8,178 nt of DNA from Kiritimatiellia bacterium (GTDB lineage Bacteria; Verrucomicrobiota; Kiritimatiellia; B70-G9): NCBI GenBank assembly GCA_012961745.1, contig DTYT01000062.1, positions 1 through 8,178 on the forward strand, in the 5' to 3' direction. Within the stretch, counting starts at the first letter, position 1. Each line of letters opens with the position of its first letter. Position numbers and translations under genes: made by a program. Positions 1 to 6,156 of this stretch are shown in pieces. Below the pieces are notes generated by a model. That model saw nothing but the letters and a program-made list of their open reading frames with translations, did not search any database and was not told the origin of the DNA.

Positions 1-1131
1 GACAGCACCAACCATCTCGTGGTACGGGGGGAGGAACGGAGCTTTATCCTGCACATGCCGCCTTCCTACGACGAGTCCACCGCCGCGGCGGTGCTTTTTA
101 TGTTCCACGGCCTGAACAGCGATGCCCAGGCGGCCGCTTCCAGCTACTACAACTGGAAGGCTACTGCGGACAACAACGGCTTCATCGTCGTCTTCCCGGA
201 TTCACTTACCCCGCCAGGCAAAAACATCGAGTTCCCGCCCGGAACCATCCTGTACACCAATTACGACGGTACCGGGAAACGGTGGGATATAGCCCACGTT
301 TTCGCCACCAACCGCTGCGACTCCCAGGATATTGATTTCGTGCTGGCCATACTGGACTGGCTGCAAAGCAACTACAACATCCGCGCCAGCCATGTCTTTG
401 CCTCCGGGCACTCCTACGGAGCCTTCTTCAGCTATTACTGCGCAGTATGCCTGCCCGAGCAGATCACCGCTTTTGCCGAGCACTCCGGCGGACTGTATGA
501 GTATCAAGTGATCCCCGAGATCTGGAGCATCTGGTGGCCCATTGATGTGCCGGCCAGCCCGCCGGAGCTGGCGGGCATGCTGCTGCACTCGACGGGGGAT
601 ACGGTGGTCGGCTATTCCAACAGCCTCCTGCTGGCCGCGCAGATGGACTCGCAGGCCCAGATGGCCGAATTGGTGAGCCTGCCCGAGTCGTTGGGTCACA
701 ACTGGGACAGCAGCCGCAACCAGACCCAGTGGAACTTCTTCCTGGAGCATGCCCCGATGATTGACGACGACGGCGACGGTATGGCCGATCCCTGGGAAAG
801 TACCCACGGGCTGGATCCGCAATCTCCCGACGGGGAGGATGACCCGGACGGCGACGGAATGAGCAACCTGCAGGAGTATCTGGCCGATACCCACCCGCTG
901 GATCCCTCCTCCGCGCTGCGGATGCAGCCCCCCGGCTGGCTGGGCGATGATGCGATATTGATCCGCTGGTCCAGCAGCACCAACCGTACCTACGAGCTGA
1001 TGTATTCCACCAACCTGATGCAGGGATTCCAGCCGCTGGCCTCCAACCTGCCCGGCAGGGCCCCCGAAAACGTCTACACCGATTCTCCCGGCGCCTCACC
1101 GAGGTTCTACCGGGTGCGTACCGCTCCCTGA
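1..1131 (+). CDS. Secreted alpha/beta-hydrolase, PHB depolymerase / feruloyl esterase-like, with calcium-loop repeats (5' partial)
   Basis: The frame is open from base 1, so the true start and any signal peptide lie upstream; the GTG at 19 is an internal codon. Counting codons from base 1 (376 visible), residues about 10-250 form an alpha/beta-hydrolase of the LpqC/PHB-depolymerase family, which includes feruloyl and acetyl esterases. Visible are an oxyanion-type HGL (36-38), the nucleophile elbow G-H-S-Y-G with Ser138 (bases 412-414), a likely acid Asp200 in TGDTVVGY (598-600) and a likely His233 in LGHNWD (697-699), in the right order and spacing for a catalytic triad. Two Asp-rich DxDGDG loops ending in Glu (about 255-266 and 281-292) resemble thrombospondin type 3/EF-hand calcium sites. 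A roughly 70-residue C-terminal module of probable beta structure follows, ending near FYRVR. It probably acts outside the cytoplasm on acylated polysaccharide. The substrate is not readable, and a PHB or peptide-like ester activity remains possible. It converges on the neighbouring operon, so it is transcribed separately. Confidence 0.88.
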   Translation, partial: DSTNHLVVRGEERSFILHMPPSYDESTAAAVLFMFHGLNSDAQAAASSYYNWKATADNNGFIVVFPDSLTPPGKNIEFPPGTILYTNYDGTGKRWDIAHVFATNRCDSQDIDFVLAILDWLQSNYNIRASHVFASGHSYGAFFSYYCAVCLPEQITAFAEHSGGLYEYQVIPEIWSIWWPIDVPASPPELAGMLLHSTGDTVVGYSNSLLLAAQMDSQAQMAELVSLPESLGHNWDSSRNQTQWNFFLEHAPMIDDDGDGMADPWESTHGLDPQSPDGEDDPDGDGMSNLQEYLADTHPLDPSSALRMQPPGWLGDDAILIRWSSSTNRTYELMYSTNLMQGFQPLASNLPGRAPENVYTDSPGASPRFYRVRTAP

Positions 1132-1186
1132 GGCAGGCGGCATGATCGGCCTCGGCCCCGGACCGGCACAACCGTTCCCGTAATCG
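1132..1186. other. Short convergent intergenic gap
   Basis: These 55 bases separate two convergent stop codons (TGA at 1129-1131 on plus, TAG read from 1189-1187 on minus). A bidirectional terminator would be expected here. The sequence is GC-rich with only 3- to 4-base complementary stretches and no T-run on either strand, so I see no convincing intrinsic terminator. Termination may be Rho-dependent or lie inside one of the genes. Confidence 0.6.
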
Positions 1187-4100
1187 CTAATCAGGGTCGG
1201 CCCCGGAGGAGTGCCGGAGCAGCTCCAGTACCGCCGAGCGCAGATTCTCCATGGAGGCCGTTTTCCATTCGCGCGGCTCCAGCTCCACGTTCACCCAGGC
1301 GGAAGCGAAATCCATGAGCTGCCGGCGCGTCCATCCCATCCGTTTCTGCAGCGCCGCCAACAGTCGCACATCCTGCATGCCCTGATGGAGGAGTTTCAAC
1401 CGGAGAGAAGCCACCGGCCCCTTCCTCCGCAAGGCCCGCCCACAATAAAGCACCGACTCGGCCGACGCCGCCACCCAGTCCCGAAGCCCCCCGCACGTCT
1501 CAAGAATGCTCAGCCCGCGTCCTCCAAGGAGAAACGTGCGCAGCACCACCGCCCGGGCTGCCCCGGGAGATGATCCTTGCGGCAGTTTTTCCAAGATGCG
1601 CCAGATCTCGCCCCCATACATCAAAGCGCGCCGCCGGACGAGCTCCCACGCCTCAATCCGCGGGTCCCACATGCAGTAGATGTCAAAGGCGCCGCGCCCC
1701 AGATCGGTAAGGTGCTCCGCCCGGCTTACATTCACCCGAAAACGCACCGGCTGGCGGGTATCCTGCAGTCCGGCGTCCAGGCTCCGGGCAAAGGCTTCCA
1801 GCGCCGCATAATCGCGGCGGCTCGCCGGACGTCCCAGGAACCACGGCAGGGGGCCGTCACGATACATCCTGACCGGATCGTTGATCAGCCAGACATGAAA
1901 TTCGGCTCCCCGGGACGCGGGGAAATGACGCACCATCTGCCGCGCCACGCTGCGCCAGACGCTCCAATATTCGTTGCTGAGGCAGGACGCGGCGCGCGCC
2001 GCCTCACCCCCATACACCAGCAGGCCCGTCCGCGGATCGCGCACCAGCCGATCGTAACAACCGAAACCCGCTTTAAGGGATGCGGGCCAGTTTTCGAACA
2101 GGGGCAGGAGCAGCGGACGGCGGAATCGTGAGCGGACCTCGGCAAGCATCCAGCCATTGCGGCGGTCCCAGTCCTGCCAGTCGGAGATCTCCGTCGCGGC
2201 CCCCTCACCCCTCAGCTCGGGCGCGAAGCCCGGCCGGAGGGTTCCATCCGGGGAATAGGGCAAAGGGTTGAACACGCACAAATGGTCGCGCGCTATTCGG
2301 CAGTAGTCCCCCAATACGGCTTCCACCCCCTCGGCACCGTAGAGGGCGCCGATATCCTTTTGCGAGCACAGCTCGACCACGAATCCGGTCTGGTCGTCCG
2401 GCGGCCCCTGGCGTACGTCAAGAAAAACCAGCAGGGATAGCTCCCGGACACCAAGACGGATTTCCCACTGTGAACGATAGATTCCCGGCGGCTGGTCGCG
2501 TGGAACTTTAACTTCGCAGAGTATTCCCTGTACCGTCTGGGCGGCGAAAAGAGCTCTGTCCTGCGCTCCTCCGATCGTGGATCCAGGTGACAGCGGCAGC
2601 AACGGATCACAAAAGCGGCTGCCCGACTTCCTGTTCGGCGGGCAAAGGATACGATACAGCCTGACACTTTGCGGTGCCAGATGGGTTTCTCCGCTACTGA
2701 AAGATCCCGGCGTGATCCGGGCAGCCATATCCCGTAGTCTCCCCGCCAGAAGAAGGGTGAAGTAGGCGGTTTCTCCCTGCAGGGCCCGCAAGTGTACCGT
2801 GCGCCCGCCCCGGTCCCAGAGCGGGGATGACTCACCGCTCCCGCGGGCCGCCCGCGAGCCGAAAATCGGAGGCAATCCGGCGGGATCAAATGCTTCCGAA
2901 GCGGGAATCACGTTCAAGGCCAAGGAAATGCCCGGGGTCAGGATCCAGCCGCCGGTATAGGACTTCACGACCTCCGGACGGGGAAAGGTCATCAGCGGCG
3001 GCGTAACGAATTGCACCGTCGCCACCGGGCCGGCGACGCCTACCTCGTCTACCGCACGCACATAGAATCCGTAAGCCGTCTCCGGTTCCAGTCCGGTGAT
3101 CACCACTCCGTCCACGGAACCCGCCTCCCGCGGTGGTGGCGTCTCCCAGCCCGGAAGCCGGAAGGCATCGGCGAACGAACCCGGTACGGGAGCGTAGCGG
3201 ACATCATAAAAGAAGGCGGACCCTTTCTGGCCGTCGTCTCCGGTGGCCAGCCAGCTCAGGACCACCCCCGCATTGCGGCGGCGGCGCAAACGCGTATCTG
3301 CCCGGCACTCAAGATTGGATACCGGCCCCGGCGGAATTATATCATCCGCATGGCCCTCGACCTTCAGGCGGGGCGGCGAACCTCCCGAAAAAGAACCGAG
3401 GACCAGGGGGCCGCCGGCCAATTCACCCCCCTCATCAAACACCGCCAGTGCCGAGTACTGGCCAGCGACCAGGGCCTGGACGAGAAGCGGATCCACGCGG
3501 GCCTCCAGCCACCGGTTGGTTCCGTCCGTTTCCACTACCCTGGCCTGCGTGCTGCTGATCCCCATCCAGGGGTTATTCCTCAACCTCAGATAGACCTCCT
3601 TCACTCGGCGCGGAGGCAACCGACCCTCGATCAGCGGATCGGCGAGCTCCACCGGAACCGGGACGAAGGCCACCTCCCGGGCGTCTCCCTCCAGCAGGCG
3701 CGCCGTGAAGACCGCCTTGCGGATATCCCATCCGGATGCGCGGCGAACGTCGAAACGCAGCACCCAGAAATTGCGGTCCTTTTCCAGGGCGAGCCGCTCG
3801 GCATCCTTCTGTGCTTCCGGCGGGATCAGCCATACCAGTCGGCCGGTCCGCCCCGGCAGGGTCACCGCATGTGTCACCCCCAGCCCGCCCCCCGGTATCC
3901 CCGCACGAGGAACAGCGGCGTTGTACGGCTCTTGGAGCCCTTCCGGGTCCAGGTTGTACGGAAGCCGTCCGGCCACCGCCTCGGTAACGGCTGGGACGGG
4001 TCTCGGGGATGGTGCGGGGGGCCTGGCGACGGGGGGCGCTGCAGGCGACGGCTTCCGTGGGGTGAGGGTCCTGCCTGCTGCGGGAGCGGTCCTTTTCACC

Positions 4101-4318
4101 ACCCGGCCGGGCGGCAGCAAACGTTCCACGGATCGGCGCGCGGCAATTTGTTTCCTTACCGCCCGTTGATAACTGCTGTAAAACACGGCTCCCAGCGTGA
4201 TGCAGAGGACGGCGGCGACCGAATAGATGAATGCGGAGACCAGATTCAGCGAGGATCGTTTCCGTCTTCGAACGAGACGGCGGGTACGCCGCGTCTGATA
4301 TTTCCTTGACCGGGGCAT
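1187..4318 (-). CDS. Membrane-anchored protein with FN3 domain and C-terminal DUF4091/GH123-like region
   Basis: The start is the ATG at 4318-4316 (1043 residues), because GGAGGA stands five bases upstream; a GTG at 4366 would add 16 residues without such a site. Residues 1-23 hold 12 Arg/Lys, followed by one membrane helix (about 24-50), which suggests an N-in signal anchor with the rest outside. A Pro/Ala-rich linker (about 66-111) leads to an unrecognised beta-rich region (about 160-325). Residues 328-441 are a clear FN3 domain (ATGDDGQKGS, YDVRYA, TGLEPETAYGFYVRAVDEVG). The remainder (about 449-1034) has the order of motifs of DUF4091, now the GH123 catalytic family (beta-N-acetylgalactosaminidases): FDIYCM, GGEIWRI, LYCGRA, then the family-like ending SLRLKLLHQGMQDVRLLAAL. 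Where the family has a catalytic Asp-Glu followed by Pro, this protein reads N813-D814-P815, so activity is doubtful. It is co-directional with the sugar transporter and may capture or trim glycans at the surface. The GH123 assignment is from motif memory, not an alignment. Confidence 0.82.
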   Translation of the reverse strand: MPRSRKYQTRRTRRLVRRRKRSSLNLVSAFIYSVAAVLCITLGAVFYSSYQRAVRKQIAARRSVERLLPPGRVVKRTAPAAGRTLTPRKPSPAAPPVARPPAPSPRPVPAVTEAVAGRLPYNLDPEGLQEPYNAAVPRAGIPGGGLGVTHAVTLPGRTGRLVWLIPPEAQKDAERLALEKDRNFWVLRFDVRRASGWDIRKAVFTARLLEGDAREVAFVPVPVELADPLIEGRLPPRRVKEVYLRLRNNPWMGISSTQARVVETDGTNRWLEARVDPLLVQALVAGQYSALAVFDEGGELAGGPLVLGSFSGGSPPRLKVEGHADDIIPPGPVSNLECRADTRLRRRRNAGVVLSWLATGDDGQKGSAFFYDVRYAPVPGSFADAFRLPGWETPPPREAGSVDGVVITGLEPETAYGFYVRAVDEVGVAGPVATVQFVTPPLMTFPRPEVVKSYTGGWILTPGISLALNVIPASEAFDPAGLPPIFGSRAARGSGESSPLWDRGGRTVHLRALQGETAYFTLLLAGRLRDMAARITPGSFSSGETHLAPQSVRLYRILCPPNRKSGSRFCDPLLPLSPGSTIGGAQDRALFAAQTVQGILCEVKVPRDQPPGIYRSQWEIRLGVRELSLLVFLDVRQGPPDDQTGFVVELCSQKDIGALYGAEGVEAVLGDYCRIARDHLCVFNPLPYSPDGTLRPGFAPELRGEGAATEISDWQDWDRRNGWMLAEVRSRFRRPLLLPLFENWPASLKAGFGCYDRLVRDPRTGLLVYGGEAARAASCLSNEYWSVWRSVARQMVRHFPASRGAEFHVWLINDPVRMYRDGPLPWFLGRPASRRDYAALEAFARSLDAGLQDTRQPVRFRVNVSRAEHLTDLGRGAFDIYCMWDPRIEAWELVRRRALMYGGEIWRILEKLPQGSSPGAARAVVLRTFLLGGRGLSILETCGGLRDWVAASAESVLYCGRALRRKGPVASLRLKLLHQGMQDVRLLAALQKRMGWTRRQLMDFASAWVNVELEPREWKTASMENLRSAVLELLRHSSGADPD

Positions 4319-4323
4319 GATGC

Positions 4324-4329
4324 TCCTCC
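4324..4329 (-). promoter_or_regulatory. Ribosome binding site deciding the start of the GH123-like gene
   Basis: Read on the minus strand, GGAGGA lies five bases before the ATG at 4318-4316. It is the best Shine-Dalgarno match seen in the operon and is why the 1043-residue start is preferred over the in-frame GTG at 4366. Confidence 0.85.
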
Positions 4330-4371
4330 GCTTTGCGATCTTACCCCTTTTCCCCGGCCAGTCCACGCCAA

Positions 4372-4418
4372 AGCCGCCCGCAGCGCGGGCCGGGCGGCTA
4401 CCGCGCCGGGCGCCGCGG
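4372..4418 (-). repeat. GC-rich inverted repeats between transporter and GH123-like gene (candidate RNA hairpins)
   Basis: AGCCGCCCG (4372-4380) and CGGGCGGCT (4391-4399) form a perfect 9-base stem with a 10-base loop. An alternative, mutually exclusive 6-base stem GCCCGC/GCGGGC (4376-4381 with 4385-4390) has a 3-base loop. A further CCGCG/CGCGG stem lies at 4401-4405 and 4414-4418. On the minus strand only three T follow the main stem, so this is not a good intrinsic terminator. It could be an mRNA-stabilising or attenuating structure that separates transporter and downstream gene expression, or chance in GC-rich DNA. No convincing promoter was seen in the 107-base gap. Confidence 0.4.
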
Positions 4419-4425
4419 TGGGCTG

Positions 4426-6156
4426 CTAAGCCTTCAGCCCGGTCAGAGTCACGCCCTGGATGAAATACTTCTGGGCGAAGAAAAAGATCACTACCACGGG
4501 CAATGTCATCAGCAGCGATCCGGCCATCATCATGCCGTAGTTGGCTCCCGCCTGGACGTTGAATGCGTAGAGGCCCAGTGAGAGAGGGTAGAGACGCTGG
4601 TCACTGAGGTAGATCAGGGGGCCGATGAAGTCGTTCCACACCCCCAGGAAGGTGAAGATGGCGATGCAGGCCAGCGTGGGTTTCACCAGCGGCATGATCA
4701 CGTACCAGTACACCTGCAGAAAGTTGCAGCCGTCTATCCGGGCGGCGTCTTCCAGATCCCGGGGGATCCCCTTCATGAACTGGCGAAGCAGGAAAATGTT
4801 GAACGCGTTACCGAAGAAGCTGACCACCCAAAGCGGCTTCAGGGTGTTGTACCAGCCCAGGTGCTTCATGATGAGGAAATACGGAATCATAGTAACCTGC
4901 GGCGGGATCATCATGGTGGCGAGCATCAACCCGAAGCTGAAATTGCGTCCCGGCCAGTTCAGCCGGGCGAAACTGTAGGCCACCAGTGAACAGGAGAAGA
5001 TGTTCCCGATGATGTTCAGCAGCACCAGAAAGACGCTGGTGGCGGTGTACCTCCAGAAGGGAACGTAGTCCAAGGCGCCCCGGTAGTTGCGCTGACACTT
5101 CGCCCACCAGGCCCCCAGCCAGGTGTTGCGCCGCAGTTCCACGATCAGGCGCACGCGGTCCGGGCGCGACTCGTATCCGGGGCCGCGATCCACCTCCACC
5201 ATGGGAATCCAGAGCTTGATCTTGGTCGAACGGTCATCCGGTCCGCGGTCCTGCAGCGTTACCACGGTCCATTGAAAATTGCCCATGTATTCCGGACGCT
5301 CGGCCCGATAGAGACGTCCCTGTTTCTCGACGTAGAATTTCATCACCGCCCAGGAGTCATCCGGCCGGAGAAAGAGCTGGATGCGGAAAAGTCGTTCCAC
5401 GCTGAAGGGCAAGGCGATATCCGCCCGAAGCCGGATGAGGCCTCTGCGGTTTGGAGTGAAGTCGTAATGCAGATCGGCCTGGAGGGTTTTCGCTCCGGGG
5501 CGATCAACGAGCCTGGCGGGAACGTTGCTTTCGATGGTCCAGAACGAGGCGACCGTCCTGCCGGCGGTCATGTCCGACTCCTGCAGGTCAAAGCTGCGTA
5601 CCCGCACCGGGCCGAAGGCCAGGTGACGGAAGACATGCGCTACGATCTCTTCGGCCAGCCCCGGTGTCACCTCCTGCCGGATGCGCTCTGCAAGCTCCGC
5701 ATCGGGGCGTCCCCATACCCGCGCGGGAAGAATCCGCTCCAGCTTGCGGAATACGCCGCGAGCCAGAATATCCACGGCTTCAGCTTTCCCGGCCACCTCC
5801 CGCGGCACCGGAAGCTCCATCGCCGACAAACGGCTGCGGATGTGTTCGGTCACACGGCGGTAGCGATCCGTCCGGGGCGCACGGTAGTAACGCTCATCCA
5901 GATAGGGAGATCGGTCCCGGGGTACGGGCCGCATGGGCAGCAGCGTGATCTTCTCGCCGAACATCTCGCGGTCCACCTTCAAACTGGTGCCTACCATCCA
6001 GACGAACGGCAGCGAAAACACTAGCGCGCCGCCTGCCAGCAGGCCGTAGATCACCAGGATCCGCGCGGCGGTCCGCAGCCGCCGGCTCCGGCGGTCCCGC
6101 GCCCCCAGCCATCCCGTAGCCCGGGTGGTGTCGGCGGTTGGGCTATTCACTTTCAT
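4426..6156 (-). CDS. MalG-type carbohydrate ABC transporter permease with large extracytoplasmic insert
   Basis: This is the second membrane subunit of a CUT1-type sugar importer, 576 residues against about 270-300 for usual MalG/AraQ-type proteins. A basic N-terminus (DRRSRRLR) precedes the first membrane helix (about 33-56) and the usual SLK-type exit. Residues about 62-350 are extra: a charged, probably helical part (100-180), then a beta-rich part (185-345) with alternating hydrophobic strands such as FRIQLFL and WAVMKFYV. The canonical core resumes near FWRYTATSVFLVLLN, with helices at about 370-392, 405-430, 440-460, 493-515 and 540-562. The cytoplasmic EAA loop that contacts the ATPase is intact: E469-D-A-A, G476 and P489. 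The ATG at 6156 has only a weak TGGGTG four bases upstream, but it lies inside the end of the preceding permease gene (14-base overlap), so translational coupling is likely. The sugar cannot be read from sequence. The permease assignment is very sure; the function of the insert is unknown. Confidence 0.95.
   Translation of the reverse strand: MKVNSPTADTTRATGWLGARDRRSRRLRTAARILVIYGLLAGGALVFSLPFVWMVGTSLKVDREMFGEKITLLPMRPVPRDRSPYLDERYYRAPRTDRYRRVTEHIRSRLSAMELPVPREVAGKAEAVDILARGVFRKLERILPARVWGRPDAELAERIRQEVTPGLAEEIVAHVFRHLAFGPVRVRSFDLQESDMTAGRTVASFWTIESNVPARLVDRPGAKTLQADLHYDFTPNRRGLIRLRADIALPFSVERLFRIQLFLRPDDSWAVMKFYVEKQGRLYRAERPEYMGNFQWTVVTLQDRGPDDRSTKIKLWIPMVEVDRGPGYESRPDRVRLIVELRRNTWLGAWWAKCQRNYRGALDYVPFWRYTATSVFLVLLNIIGNIFSCSLVAYSFARLNWPGRNFSFGLMLATMMIPPQVTMIPYFLIMKHLGWYNTLKPLWVVSFFGNAFNIFLLRQFMKGIPRDLEDAARIDGCNFLQVYWYVIMPLVKPTLACIAIFTFLGVWNDFIGPLIYLSDQRLYPLSLGLYAFNVQAGANYGMMMAGSLLMTLPVVVIFFFAQKYFIQGVTLTGLKA
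6143..6156 (-). other. 14-base overlap of the two permease genes
   Basis: The ATG of the MalG-type gene (6156-6154) precedes the TAG of the fused gene (6145-6143) and is in a different frame. Such an overlap supports cotranscription and coupled translation of the two halves of one membrane complex, which would keep them at equal amounts. Only a weak ribosome binding site (TGGGTG, 6161-6166) is present, consistent with reinitiation by ribosomes finishing the upstream gene. Confidence 0.85.

Noticed and set aside
202..894. Open frame of 230 codons on the minus strand within the esterase
   Set aside because: It overlaps the catalytic residues and calcium loops of the clearly coding plus strand and has no recognisable content.
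1132..1186. Bidirectional terminator between the convergent genes
   Set aside because: Only very short complementary stretches and no T-run are present on either strand.
3011..4309. Long open frame of 432 codons on the plus strand
   Set aside because: It lies fully antisense to the GH123-like gene, whose frame has a clear FN3 domain, family motifs and a ribosome binding site. The antisense product is rich in Arg, Pro and His with no recognisable domain, as expected of a GC-rich shadow frame.
4319..4366. Upstream GTG start for the GH123-like protein
   Set aside because: It has no ribosome binding site of quality, while the ATG at 4318-4316 has GGAGGA at ideal spacing.
4330..4371. Possible promoter (TTGGCG and TAAGAT on the minus strand) before the GH123-like gene
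   Set aside because: The two elements are separated by clearly more than the usual 16-18 bases, and the TAAGAT is too close to the ribosome binding site to be persuasive.
5272..6024. Open frame of 250 codons on the plus strand opposite the permease insert
   Set aside because: The minus strand here is a continuous permease gene with intact core motifs on both sides of the insert. The antisense translation shows no domain, so it is a shadow.
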